Origin: Gracilimonas sp040882225
GTDB lineage: Bacteria; Bacteroidota; Rhodothermia; Balneolales; Balneolaceae
Direction of reading: 5' to 3'
Length of the DNA stretch: 64,000 nucleotides
Assembly: GCA_040882225.1 (NCBI GenBank)
Contig: JBBEBR010000014.1
Location: 372,001 to 436,000, forward strand
Each line of letters opens with the position of its first letter. Within the stretch, counting starts at the first letter, position 1. Position numbers and translations under genes: made by a program. The notes under the pieces are model-generated. The model was not told the DNA's origin, searched no databases, and saw only the letters and a list, made by a program, of their open reading frames with translations. Of this stretch, positions 16,524 to 25,020 are shown in pieces.

Positions 16524-16967
16524 ATGCTAAATTCTAAAAAAACGAATAATAATAACGTGTCAGAAATGAATACCAATCATTCCCCAACAGTAAATATTTT
16601 AAGTGAGGGTACTAAGCTTAAAGGTAATTTAAACTCACAAACCGATATCAGAATTGCGGGCATAATAGAAGGGGAAGCAAGTTCTAAAGGGAAATTGATT
16701 GTAACCGGGAATGGTAAAATAATAGGGAATGTAACTTCCTCTGATGCAGATGTTGCCGGCAGAGTTGAAGGGGAAGTTCGGGTTTCAGGAAAACTTACTT
16801 TAAGAGAAAGTGCGATAATTGATGGTAACATTTATACCAAAACCCTAATAGTTGAAGAAGGCGCACAAATCAATGGCTCATGCAGAATGGGTTCTGATAC
16901 AAAGAATCTTTCAGACAAAAGTGATGCAGATTATGTGAACGATACTAAAGTAAAAAGCGCCTCTTAA
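16524..16967 (+). CDS. Bactofilin
   Basis: A 147-residue polymer-forming cytoskeletal protein. The central ~90 residues (about 25-120) are a right-handed beta-helix built of short repeats, for example GTKLKGNLNSQTDIRIAGII, GEASSKGKLIVTG and GKIIGNVTSSDADVAG. The flanking tails are short and polar, as usual. It self-assembles without nucleotide and probably scaffolds the M23 hydrolase encoded directly upstream. Its stop is directly abutted by the TTG start of the AtpZ-like gene, so envelope scaffold and ATP synthase genes appear to share a transcript here. Confidence 0.93.
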   Translation: MLNSKKTNNNNVSEMNTNHSPTVNILSEGTKLKGNLNSQTDIRIAGIIEGEASSKGKLIVTGNGKIIGNVTSSDADVAGRVEGEVRVSGKLTLRESAIIDGNIYTKTLIVEEGAQINGSCRMGSDTKNLSDKSDADYVNDTKVKSAS

Positions 16968-17189
16968 TTGCCTAACTCGTTACTTCCCAAAAAATACGCT
17001 GAATATCTTGGTTTAGGTGTAGAAATAGCAGCTTCGATTAGTGTGCCTGTCTTTGGCGGCTATTTTGCGGATGTTTATTTCAACACTTTTCCATGGCTTA
17101 CTTTAGCGGGAATAGCACTTGGCGTGGTTTTATTTATTTTCACAATAATAAGAATCACCAATAAACTGAATTCAAAAGATGATTCTTGA
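16968..17189 (+). CDS. atpZ: AtpZ/AtpI-like ATP synthase assembly protein
   Basis: A 73-residue membrane protein of the ATPase gene 1 (AtpZ/AtpQ) family with two transmembrane helices, about residues 15-35 and 41-63. The first helix contains GVEIAASISVPVFGGYFAD. The family helps assemble F-type ATP synthase or load magnesium. It uses a TTG start directly after the bactofilin stop. It overlaps the next gene by 11 bases, which suggests translational coupling at the head of the atp operon. Confidence 0.8.
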   Translation: MPNSLLPKKYAEYLGLGVEIAASISVPVFGGYFADVYFNTFPWLTLAGIALGVVLFIFTIIRITNKLNSKDDS

Positions 17190-17562
17190 AAATACACCGC
17201 TTTTAAAGAAAAGCTTGATGGTCTCAGGTGTTTTTATTTCTCTTGCACTTTTCTTTTTTACTGGAGGAACATTGATAGGTGTGGCGGTGCTTTCCGGGAT
17301 TTTCCTGAGCTCTGTTTTCATTGCAAGCAGCGCGTGGATATTTGATTACTTTAGAGAAGCAGAGAATAGTTTATTCGTGAAAGTTTTTTTCTTCTCTACA
17401 GCCCTCCGTTTTATTCTGATTCTGATTTTGTTTGCGGTTCTAATTGGAGTGACAAAAATAAATGAAATCTACTTTACAGTTAGTTTCATAATTTCCTATC
17501 TTTGCCAATCTGTAACGGAAATGATTTTTATCAACAAAATTCTTCAGAAGAGCAGTAACTAA
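17179..17562 (+). CDS. ATP synthase subunit I-like membrane protein
   Basis: A 127-residue protein with four predicted membrane helices and little else. Position between atpZ and atpB, length and hydrophobic profile fit ATP synthase subunit I (AtpI), a chaperone for c-ring assembly. The sequence itself has no diagnostic motif I can point to, so the name rests mostly on context. It starts inside the end of atpZ and ends 5 bp before atpB. Confidence 0.65.
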   Translation: MILENTPLLKKSLMVSGVFISLALFFFTGGTLIGVAVLSGIFLSSVFIASSAWIFDYFREAENSLFVKVFFFSTALRFILILILFAVLIGVTKINEIYFTVSFIISYLCQSVTEMIFINKILQKSSN

Positions 17563-17567
17563 AGACA

Positions 17568-18617
17568 ATGATCCAGACCCTGCGTCGAGTTTTCCTAACT
17601 CTTTTATTTTTATCGATTAGCACATCAAATACTTTTGCAGCTGACCCCAGTGATAAGGGCTCTCCCCTGGATGTGATGGGTACTGTTGCTGATCATGATT
17701 ATTTTACCTTTGTAGGATTTAAAATCCCCCTGCCAAGAATATTTCTTTTGGAGGATAGCGAGGGTAGTAAAAATCTGGAAGTCTTTTCCAGCTCTTACTC
17801 CGCAATCGAATCAGGGAATTACGAAGATGTAGATCACGTATTAGTGCCCACCAATGGGGCACAAATTGTGATGGATTTCTCCATTACATCTCACCTCGTT
17901 TACTTTTGGCTCGGAATGATTTTGGCAGTACTTGTTACCATAGCTGCTGCCAGCCGTTATAAAAAAGGAGTAGGCAGAGATGTGGAGCCTAAAGGAGCCA
18001 TGCAAAATTTATTTGAAGTTCTTTTTGTATTTATTCGTGATGATGTAGCTCGTGGTAATATTGATGATCACAAAGCCGATAAATATGTTCCTTTTCTTTT
18101 TACGATGTTTATGGGCATCGCTTTCATGAACTTGTTTGGCTTATTGCCTTGGGCTGCTACAGCAACAGCTGATTTAACAGTTACTGCTACTTTAGCTCTT
18201 ATTACTTTTTTTATTACTCAGTTTAGCGGCACAAAAGATTATTGGGGGCATATTTTTTGGTTTCCTGGTGTTCCAGGGTGGGTTCGGTTTATCCTCACAC
18301 CTGTTGAAATTCTGGGGATTTTTACCAAGCCCTTTGCACTTGCAATCAGGCTTTTTGCAAATATGCTTTCAGGAAAAATTATGATTATAGCTATTCTTGG
18401 TTTGATCTTCATTTTTGCTGATACATTTGGTTCGGCGGCCGGTTATGGTGTCAGTGTATTCTCAGTAGTTCTTACAGTTTTATTATATGCGTTGAAAGTT
18501 TTTGTAGGTTTACTTCAAGCATACATTTTTACCCTATTATCGGCGGTATTTATTGGAATGGCGGCAGAAGATCATCATCATAGTGAAGAAGAATATTACA
18601 CAGAACATGTCACATAA
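17568..18617 (+). CDS. atpB: F-type ATP synthase subunit a
   Basis: A 349-residue subunit a of the membrane Fo sector, forming the proton half-channels beside the c-ring. It is longer than enterobacterial AtpB because of an N-terminal signal-like segment and ~100 extra residues before the first conserved helix, as often seen in Bacteroidota. The essential arginine is Arg261 in ALAIRLFANMLSGK. Six or so membrane helices follow. The C-terminus is histidine- and acid-rich (EDHHHSEEEYY). It sits between the atpI-like gene and atpE. Confidence 0.95.
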   Translation: MIQTLRRVFLTLLFLSISTSNTFAADPSDKGSPLDVMGTVADHDYFTFVGFKIPLPRIFLLEDSEGSKNLEVFSSSYSAIESGNYEDVDHVLVPTNGAQIVMDFSITSHLVYFWLGMILAVLVTIAAASRYKKGVGRDVEPKGAMQNLFEVLFVFIRDDVARGNIDDHKADKYVPFLFTMFMGIAFMNLFGLLPWAATATADLTVTATLALITFFITQFSGTKDYWGHIFWFPGVPGWVRFILTPVEILGIFTKPFALAIRLFANMLSGKIMIIAILGLIFIFADTFGSAAGYGVSVFSVVLTVLLYALKVFVGLLQAYIFTLLSAVFIGMAAEDHHHSEEEYYTEHVT

Positions 18618-18654
18618 AATTAATTTCAATCCTAACTAAACAAATCAAAATAAC

Positions 18655-18876
18655 ATGGGACTATTAGCAGCTGGTATTGGAGCTGGAATCGTAGCACTTG
18701 GTGCCGGAATCGGAATCGGAATGATCGGTAAAGGCGCAACAGAAAGTATTGCACGTCAGCCTGAAGCATCCGGAGATATTCGTGGCGCGATGATTTTGAC
18801 TGCAGCTTTTATTGAGGGCGTTGCTCTTCTTGGTGCGGTAATCTGCATCTTGCTTGCTCTTCAAGTTGGTCAATAA
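18655..18876 (+). CDS. atpE: F-type ATP synthase subunit c
   Basis: A 73-residue two-helix proteolipid. Helix 1 has the tight glycine repeat GAGIGIGMIG, the loop is ARQPEA, and helix 2 carries the ion-binding carboxylate Glu54 in AFIEGVALLG. A Gln in helix 1 and a Ser/Thr directly after the glutamate, the marks of sodium-binding rings, are absent, so proton coupling is the better guess. It lies between subunits a and b in the normal order. Confidence 0.97.
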   Translation: MGLLAAGIGAGIVALGAGIGIGMIGKGATESIARQPEASGDIRGAMILTAAFIEGVALLGAVICILLALQVGQ

Positions 18877-18889
18877 AAAGGTATAGAAG

Positions 18890-19405
18890 ATGATTCTTCT
18901 CTTACAGGGCGGAGATAGCCTGCTTTCATTTAACCCTGGTTTCGCAATATGGATTTTAATATCTATGATTGTTTTTATCGGGGTTATGATGAAATATGCT
19001 GTACCACCAATTATGAGTGCACTCGTTGACCGCGAAGCAAATATCAAAGAATCGTTGGAATCTGCTCAAAAAGCTTTAGCTAAAGCAGAGCAGGTTTCAA
19101 AAGATAATGTGAAAACACTTCGTGAAGCAGAGGCAAAAGCACAGCAAATTCGTAAAGAAGCTTTAGAGCAAGCGGAACTGATTCGCGCAGAGCGCATCAG
19201 TAAATCAAAAGAAGAAGCCGATCAAATTATTGAGCAAGCTAAGGCTTCGATTGAACAGGAAAAAAAGCAAGCCTTAGTTGAGCTGAGAAGCGAAGTAGCC
19301 AAATTGGCTGTTCAATCCGCTTCTTTAATCATCGACTCTGAACTTGATAAAGAAAAAAATAAGAAGCTGGTGGATAATTTCTTATCCGACCTGTCAAAAA
19401 ATTAA
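18890..19405 (+). CDS. atpF: F-type ATP synthase subunit b
   Basis: A 171-residue stator subunit: one N-terminal membrane helix (about residues 14-38) followed by a long charged helix rich in Ala, Glu, Lys and Gln (about 45-145) that dimerises along the enzyme's side. The sequence DREANIKESLESAQKALAKA is typical of the b subunit tether region. It starts 13 bp after atpE and is followed by atpH at 9 bp. Confidence 0.95.
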   Translation: MILLLQGGDSLLSFNPGFAIWILISMIVFIGVMMKYAVPPIMSALVDREANIKESLESAQKALAKAEQVSKDNVKTLREAEAKAQQIRKEALEQAELIRAERISKSKEEADQIIEQAKASIEQEKKQALVELRSEVAKLAVQSASLIIDSELDKEKNKKLVDNFLSDLSKN

Positions 19406-19414
19406 CCGAATTTC

Positions 19415-19963
19415 ATGCTGGTAACTAAAGCAGCGCATCGTTACGCTATTGCACTTTTGGAGCTTGCTGATGAAAATAAATCAGTAGACCAAACGCTTGA
19501 GGATGTTCTTCTAATCAAGAATACCTTAGAGGGTTCTCGGGATCTGCTATTATTTCTGAAAAGCCCAACGGTAAAACCCGCTAAAAAAGTAGCCGTTCTG
19601 GAAGCTGTTTTTAGTGGCAAAATAAGTGAACTGGTTTATCGGTTCGTCATACTTATTGCCAGTAAAGGCCGTGAAGATATACTGGACGACATTACCCTCG
19701 CATTTATTGAAAAGTATAATGAATATGCGGGAATTATAACTGTTGAAGTGCGCGTGGCTAATGCTATTGATGACTCTCAGCTAAACGAGATTACAAAAGT
19801 ACTGGAAAAGACGACCGGGAAAAAAGTTAATGTCGACCTAAAAATTCAGCCAGAATTAAAAGGCGGTATGGCTGTTAAAATTGACGATACAGTTATTGAC
19901 GGTACGGTTAAACACAAATTAGAGCAACTGGAACAAATGTTCCTGAAAACAGCGGTGCTATAA
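19415..19963 (+). CDS. atpH: F-type ATP synthase subunit delta
   Basis: A 182-residue subunit that links the b stalk to the top of the alpha/beta head. The N-terminal helical bundle opens with AHRYAIALLELA, and the C-terminal part has GMAVKIDDTVIDGTVKHKLEQL, both characteristic of OSCP/delta. Length is normal. It lies between atpF and atpA in the usual order. Confidence 0.95.
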   Translation: MLVTKAAHRYAIALLELADENKSVDQTLEDVLLIKNTLEGSRDLLLFLKSPTVKPAKKVAVLEAVFSGKISELVYRFVILIASKGREDILDDITLAFIEKYNEYAGIITVEVRVANAIDDSQLNEITKVLEKTTGKKVNVDLKIQPELKGGMAVKIDDTVIDGTVKHKLEQLEQMFLKTAVL

Positions 19964-19994
19964 ATTTGAACAGATTTAGAAATAAACAAATACA

Positions 19995-21608
19995 ATGAGT
20001 CAAGTAAGACCAGACGAAGTTTCAGCCATATTACGAAAACAACTTTCCGGTTTCGAAAACGAAGCCGATGTATATGATGTGGGTACCGTTCTCGAAGTAG
20101 GAGACGGTATTGCTCGTGTATATGGTCTTTCACAAGTACAAGCCGGTGAGCTTGTAGAATTGCCAGATTCTAAAGATGATAAAGGCAATACTATAACCGG
20201 TATGGTATTAAACCTCGAAGAAGATAATGTGGGAATTGTTCTTTTTGGCGTTTCAAGCGCTGTAGAAGAAGGCCATATTGTAAAAAGAACAAAATCCATC
20301 GCATCCATAAATGTGGGTGATGGTGTTCTTGGTCGAGTTATCGATCCTCTTGGTAATCCTTTAGACGGCAAAGGTGCTATCACAGGAGAAACTGTAAGAG
20401 TTCCCCTTGAGAGAAAAGCTCCCGGAGTTATTTACAGAGAGCCTGTAACCGAACCCCTTCAAACCGGATTGAAGTCAATTGATTCCTTGATTCCAATTGG
20501 CCGTGGACAGCGGGAGCTTATTATTGGTGATCGCCAGACAGGAAAAACCTCTGTGGCAATTGATACTATCATCAACCAAAAAGCTACTCAAAAAACGGAC
20601 AAGCCTGTTTTTTGCATTTATGTAGCGGTTGGTCAAAAAGGCTCAACAGTAGCCGGCATCAAAAAAATTCTTGAAGAAAAAGGAGCAATGGATTACACCG
20701 TAATCGTTTCTGCTCCTGCAAGTGTTACAGCACCTATGCGTTATATTGGGCCATTTGCGGGTGCTGCTATTGGCGAGTTTTTCCGAGATACAGGCCGTCA
20801 CGCCCTTGTTATTTATGATGATTTATCAAAACAAGCGGTTGCTTATCGTGAGCTATCCTTGTTGCTGAAACGGCCTCCGGGACGTGAAGCATATCCCGGC
20901 GATGTTTTTTACCTGCACAGCCGCCTATTGGAACGAGCAGCCAAGATTATCAACGATGATAAAGTTGCTCAATCAATGAATAATATTCCAGAAGAGTTGA
21001 AGCCTAAAGTAAAAGGCGGCGGTTCTTTAACTGCGCTTCCTGTTATTGAAACACAAGCTGGTGATGTTTCCGCATACATCCCGACTAACGTTATTTCCAT
21101 TACTGATGGGCAGATATTTCTGGATACTGATTTATTCAATTCTGGAATTCGTCCCGCAATTGACGTAGGTATTTCTGTATCTCGTGTGGGTGGTTCCGCT
21201 CAGGTAAAATCAATGAAAAAACTTTCCGGTACTTTAAAACTGGATTTAGCTCAGTATCGTGAGCTGGAAGCTTTCGCTAAATTTGGTTCTGATTTGGATC
21301 CATCAACTCAAGCTCAGTTACGCCGCGGTGAAAGAACCGCTGAGTTATTGAAACAGAATGTATATCAGCCCTTGCCTGTAGAGCGCCAAATCGCCCTGCT
21401 GAAAGTAAATGCTGAGGGTTTACTTGATAAACTTCCGGTAAACAAAATTCGGGAGTTTGAAGATCAGTTCCTTGAAACTGTACTCATTAAGTATGAAAAA
21501 GAGATGAGCGAACTTGCCGATAAAGGTGTTCTTGATGATGCTTTTGGTGATAAGCTCATTGCTGAAGCAAATACTGTTATTAATCAAATTTTGGCTACAG
21601 AAGGATAA
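19995..21608 (+). CDS. atpA: F-type ATP synthase subunit alpha
   Basis: A 537-residue subunit with the non-catalytic nucleotide site of the F1 head. The Walker A motif GDRQTGKTS is near residue 175. The beta-barrel N-terminus (EVGDGIARVYGL) and the C-terminal helical domain are complete. The signature PAIDVGISVSRVGG is near residue 395. It starts 31 bp after atpH and is followed by atpG at 6 bp. No atpD follows; see the findings. Confidence 0.98.
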   Translation: MSQVRPDEVSAILRKQLSGFENEADVYDVGTVLEVGDGIARVYGLSQVQAGELVELPDSKDDKGNTITGMVLNLEEDNVGIVLFGVSSAVEEGHIVKRTKSIASINVGDGVLGRVIDPLGNPLDGKGAITGETVRVPLERKAPGVIYREPVTEPLQTGLKSIDSLIPIGRGQRELIIGDRQTGKTSVAIDTIINQKATQKTDKPVFCIYVAVGQKGSTVAGIKKILEEKGAMDYTVIVSAPASVTAPMRYIGPFAGAAIGEFFRDTGRHALVIYDDLSKQAVAYRELSLLLKRPPGREAYPGDVFYLHSRLLERAAKIINDDKVAQSMNNIPEELKPKVKGGGSLTALPVIETQAGDVSAYIPTNVISITDGQIFLDTDLFNSGIRPAIDVGISVSRVGGSAQVKSMKKLSGTLKLDLAQYRELEAFAKFGSDLDPSTQAQLRRGERTAELLKQNVYQPLPVERQIALLKVNAEGLLDKLPVNKIREFEDQFLETVLIKYEKEMSELADKGVLDDAFGDKLIAEANTVINQILATEG

Positions 21609-21614
21609 TTACTG

Positions 21615-22511
21615 ATGGCTAACTTAAGAGACATACGCAACCGGATTACATCCGTAAATAATACGCAGCAGATTACTAAGGCTATGAAAATGGTCGCGGC
21701 TGCACGATTGAGAAAAGCCCAGCAACGTATGACCCAAACACGTCCTTATGCTTCAAAAATAGAAGAAGTAGCAGGGCGTTTAGTCGGAAACAGCGGCGAT
21801 TCAAATCCAATTATGCGTAGTCCTGATGAAGTTAATAAAGTGCTATTCATAGTAGTTGGCTCTGACCGTGGGTTATGCGGTGGTTTCAATAACAATTTGT
21901 TCAAGGAAGTTGAAATTGTTTTGAAGCGGGATTTTTCCTCGTTTTTAGAAAGTGGAAACCTATCTGTTTTAGCCATAGGTAAGAAAGCCACGACTTATTT
22001 CAAGAAAAGGAAATACAAAGTGGTTGATTCTCAGCCAGGTTTTTTCGATAACCTTGAGTATGAAACTACTTCTGATATTATGGAAGCTGCAACAAGCCAG
22101 TTTATTAAAGGAATGTACGATGGAGTTTACCTCGCTTATAATGAATTTAAATCGGTTATTGCCCAGAACAGAAAAGTACAACAAGTGCTTCCAATCGATT
22201 CAGAAAAAATAGCTTCAGCTGGTTCGGCTAATGCATCTAAACAAGCGATTGATTACATTTACGAGCCAAATTCTGAAGCAATTTTGCAGAAGCTTTTACC
22301 CCTGCATTTAAACATGCAATTGTGGAGAGCGGTTCTTGAATCAAATGCATCAGAACAAGGAGCACGAATGACAGCAATGGATAGTGCTACTGAAAATGCC
22401 AAGGATTTAGAGCGTGATTTAAGACTTAAATACAATCAGGCACGTCAAAGTGCTATCACAACAGAAATTTCAGAGATTGTTTCCGGTGCCCAGGCATTGG
22501 AAGAAAACTAA
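21615..22511 (+). CDS. atpG: F-type ATP synthase subunit gamma
   Basis: A 298-residue central-stalk subunit. The N-terminal helix RDIRNRITSVNNTQQITKAMKMVAAARLRKAQ and the C-terminal helix ATENAKDLERDLRLKYNQARQSAITTEI match the coiled-coil rotor signatures of AtpG. The GSDRGLCGGFNN motif is present near residue 80. It ends the operon here; a tRNA gene follows after 57 bp. Beta and epsilon genes must be elsewhere. Confidence 0.97.
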   Translation: MANLRDIRNRITSVNNTQQITKAMKMVAAARLRKAQQRMTQTRPYASKIEEVAGRLVGNSGDSNPIMRSPDEVNKVLFIVVGSDRGLCGGFNNNLFKEVEIVLKRDFSSFLESGNLSVLAIGKKATTYFKKRKYKVVDSQPGFFDNLEYETTSDIMEAATSQFIKGMYDGVYLAYNEFKSVIAQNRKVQQVLPIDSEKIASAGSANASKQAIDYIYEPNSEAILQKLLPLHLNMQLWRAVLESNASEQGARMTAMDSATENAKDLERDLRLKYNQARQSAITTEISEIVSGAQALEEN

Positions 22512-22514
22512 TAA

Positions 22515-22550
22515 AATTTGCTTACAGTAAGCTATTGTTCTTTTTTTATT
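22515..22550 (+). terminator. Weak candidate terminator after atpG
   Basis: A short 5-bp stem, GCTTA-cag-TAAGC, is followed after a few bases by a run of seven T residues. It sits just downstream of the atpG stop. The stem is too short for confidence. Confidence 0.3.
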
Positions 22551-22568
22551 GATTGATAATAATTTAAC

Positions 22569-22655
22569 GGAGAGCTGGCAGAGTGGTCGAATGCGGCGGT
22601 CTTGAAAACCGTTGAGGCCTCACGGTCTCCGGGGGTTCGAATCCCTCGCTCTCCG
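22569..22655 (+). tRNA. tRNA-Ser (anticodon UGA)
   Basis: An 87-nt class II tRNA. The acceptor stem pairs GGAGAGC with GCTCTCC, followed by discriminator G. The D-arm contains the AGAGTGGTCGAATGC segment, the anticodon loop reads CTTGAAA with anticodon TGA, a variable arm follows, and the T-arm contains GGTTCGAATCC. The large variable arm and UGA anticodon identify serine. The 3' CCA is not encoded (GCA follows), so it must be added. Confidence 0.95.
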
Positions 22656-22656
22656 C

Positions 22657-22790
22657 ATTTTCTATTACGCATACATATTGAAAAGTGAAACACATGGTAC
22701 TTAAATTATGGAAGTACTAATGATGTGGATTCCAGACTTCGAGAGCATAATGCTGGGAAAGACCGTTATCATCACAATGAATTACATGAA
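22657..22790 (+). pseudogene. Decayed GIY-YIG nuclease-domain gene
   Basis: Two reading frames together spell a GIY-YIG domain remnant. From 22657 the frame reads IFYYAYILKSETHGT and then hits TAA at 22702. The frame beginning at 22701 continues NYGSTNDVDSRLREHNAGK, which matches the YxGxTxD...RLxxHNxG part of the fold. The expected ATG has become ATT and there is one frameshift. It starts two bases after the tRNA-Ser, an arrangement common for small GIY-YIG genes in Bacteroidota. It is not expected to make a functional protein. Confidence 0.6.
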
Positions 22791-22822
22791 AATAGCCCCT
22801 TTGGGGCTATTTCTATTTTAAT
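22788..22822 (+). terminator. Strong rho-independent terminator
   Basis: A perfect 10-bp stem, AAATAGCCCC / GGGGCTATTT, with a TTT loop is followed by TCTATTTTAAT. The arms are at 22790-22799 and 22803-22812. It ends the tRNA-Ser transcription unit and could work in both directions. Confidence 0.85.
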
Positions 22823-22974
22823 ACTTATATTAAAAACTTCTTACAGCAAATTGATATCTGATTTTCATTCTTACCCCCGAAATCCAAATAAGTAAAACCA
22901 TGTTTATCAGTCGTACTAGATCTTCGGAACTGCAATAATAAACTTGTGCACTCGTAATTCTCAAAACTCAATTC

Positions 22975-24375
22975 ATGAAAGCACGTTTTTACTTTTTACT
23001 ATTGTCGGCTATTCTCTGTTGGCAATCCCCATCTGTAGCACAAGACACTCTGAGGTTAAGTTACGACGATTTTATGGGGAGAGCTTTACAAAACTCGGGA
23101 CAGGTAAAATTTCAAAAACAAGATGTTAATCTTGCAGAAAACCGAGTTGATATGGCGAAGTCCCAGAGAATATTGCCAAATGTAAGTTTAAACTCTCAGC
23201 ATGGATTTGTGCCAGCAGTACGAAGCGATAGTGTGTTGCCGTGGGGAATTCCTTTACCAGAAGATCAATATTATCTCGATCCCAACTTAAGAAATGACTG
23301 GAGTGATTGGGCTTTTTTCAACAAGTTTGAAGTTACAGCGGTGCAGCCTTTGTTTACATGGGGCGCGATAAACAAAGCAATTGAAGCAGCCAGGATTGGC
23401 GCTGAAGCAGCTCAATATAGCTTTGAGGCTCAAAAAGCTGATCTTGAAGTACGGTTATTTGATCTGTACTACAGCTATGTTTTGGCAATGGAGATTGAAC
23501 GGCTTCTTGAAGAAGCTCAGGGTTCTGTTAATCAAATTGAGGAACAGATTAATGAACTTCAGGATGAAGGGAATGGAGAAATAGATGATTCGGATGTATT
23601 CCAATTTGAAATTTTTAAAACAGAGTTTGAAATACAAAAAGCAGAAGTTTACGAAAACCTGAGGTTTGTGAAAGAAACCTGGAATTACGTATTAAGAAAT
23701 GAAGAAGGAAATGTATTTGAACCAGAAGTTAGATTCTTAGATCCACTTTCCGAGGACCTTGAACCTATTGATTTTTATCAAGAGTCGGCCTTCAATAATC
23801 GGCCGGAATTAAAAGCCCTCGAGGCAGGGGAGGAAGCTACAAGAACATACATTTCATCCCTAAAAAAACAGAATTTACCGGGTTTATATTTAGCTGGTTT
23901 TATTAATTTTGCTAATACTCCTAACCGCCCACGGCAGTCGAATCCTTTTATTCAGAACACCACTAATTTGTTCACAGGAGGATTTGGATTTACTATCCGG
24001 CAGGATTTGAGCTTCTTTTCTATTAAAGCATCCGTTGAGCGTAGTCAGATTGAACTCAGAAAAGCTTCATTTGCACAAGATGCAGCCCGTGACGGCATTT
24101 TTCTTGAAGTTAATACTAATTACAGAACCGCTGCCCTAAATGATGTTCGTGTAAGAAAAACCGATGAAGCTCTTGTGATTTCCAAAAGATGGCTACGTCA
24201 GGAACAACTTGATTATGACTTCGATATGGGAGATGTCACCGATCTAATTGACGCGATGAGGAAAGAACTTGAATTACGATTACAGCTTAAGCAACGTGTA
24301 TTTGAATATAATTCATCCGTGGCAGAGTTGAATAAATCAGCTGGAGTTCCGTTAACTACATCTATTTCAAATTGA
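22975..24375 (+). CDS. TolC-family outer-membrane efflux protein
   Basis: A 466-residue outer-membrane channel protein. It has a Sec signal ending near SVAQ (residue 22). The body has the internal duplication of long coiled-coil helices and short beta strands of the TolC/OEP family. Residues such as NVSLNSQHGFVP, FEVTAVQPLFTWGAINKAIEAARIGAEAA and a second repeat near GFTIRQDLSFFSIKASVERSQIELRKA match the paired OEP domains. No inner-membrane pump or adaptor gene is adjacent. Instead an MlaC-type gene follows with a 4-base overlap or short gap, so it may serve lipid or export traffic through the envelope. Confidence 0.88.
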   Translation: MKARFYFLLLSAILCWQSPSVAQDTLRLSYDDFMGRALQNSGQVKFQKQDVNLAENRVDMAKSQRILPNVSLNSQHGFVPAVRSDSVLPWGIPLPEDQYYLDPNLRNDWSDWAFFNKFEVTAVQPLFTWGAINKAIEAARIGAEAAQYSFEAQKADLEVRLFDLYYSYVLAMEIERLLEEAQGSVNQIEEQINELQDEGNGEIDDSDVFQFEIFKTEFEIQKAEVYENLRFVKETWNYVLRNEEGNVFEPEVRFLDPLSEDLEPIDFYQESAFNNRPELKALEAGEEATRTYISSLKKQNLPGLYLAGFINFANTPNRPRQSNPFIQNTTNLFTGGFGFTIRQDLSFFSIKASVERSQIELRKASFAQDAARDGIFLEVNTNYRTAALNDVRVRKTDEALVISKRWLRQEQLDYDFDMGDVTDLIDAMRKELELRLQLKQRVFEYNSSVAELNKSAGVPLTTSISN

Positions 24376-24395
24376 GTATTCAAAGAAAAATTATC

Positions 24396-24989
24396 ATGAA
24401 AAATTTCAAATACTTATCACTGCTTTTTATTTTTGGGATAGGAAGCATCAACATAGCTCAGGCTCAGCAATCTGAAGAAGACATTCGAAATCTTTTGGAA
24501 GCGCGAGATGCCGAAATCAAGGAACTGATGGGGCCAAAAGGATCTGAATATTCTGATAAACAAAGGAGCCAGCTAAAGGAAATAATAAACGGTATCATCG
24601 ATTTTGAAGCCATGGCCAGTGAAGCGCTCGCCGATACCTACAATTCGATTTCTGACGAACAACGAAACGAATTTGTTGATCTATTTTCTACCATAGTAAG
24701 AGATCAATCATTGAATAAACTTGATATTTATAGAGCGGACGTGACTTATACGAATATTGATGTTAATGGAGAACAAGTAAGAGTAGAAACCTTGGCACAA
24801 CTCGATGACGTCAGAACCCCGGTTAGTTATGAAATGGTTTTTGAAAATGATGAGTGGGTAATTACCGATATGGAAATCGATGATGTATCCACAGCGGGGT
24901 CTTATCACCGTCAGTTCCAAAGAATTATTAATCAAAAGGGCTTCGATGCACTAATGGAAAGCCTTAGAAAAAGAGCCTCACGGGCTTAA
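24396..24989 (+). CDS. MlaC/Ttg2D-family periplasmic lipid-transport protein
   Basis: A 197-residue exported protein from ATG 24396. A TTG at 24372 would overlap the TolC gene and add eight residues without a signal. The signal peptide (MKNFKYLSLLFIFGIGS...) ends near AQAQ. The mature part has the MlaC pattern: IINGIIDFEAMASEAL, EFVDLFSTIVRDQSLNKL, and a C-terminal YHRQFQRIINQKGFDALMESL. MlaC proteins shuttle phospholipids between membranes; related ones serve hopanoid or MMPL systems. Other Mla components are not in the window. Confidence 0.85.
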   Translation: MKNFKYLSLLFIFGIGSINIAQAQQSEEDIRNLLEARDAEIKELMGPKGSEYSDKQRSQLKEIINGIIDFEAMASEALADTYNSISDEQRNEFVDLFSTIVRDQSLNKLDIYRADVTYTNIDVNGEQVRVETLAQLDDVRTPVSYEMVFENDEWVITDMEIDDVSTAGSYHRQFQRIINQKGFDALMESLRKRASRA

Positions 24990-25020
24990 TCATTAATTAA
25001 TATTCCTTATCTTTTGTGTT

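Noticed and set aside
17493..17500. TATCTTTG inside the AtpI-like gene
   Set aside because: It matches the -7 consensus but lies inside the coding sequence and directly within a compact operon; atpB does not need a separate promoter.
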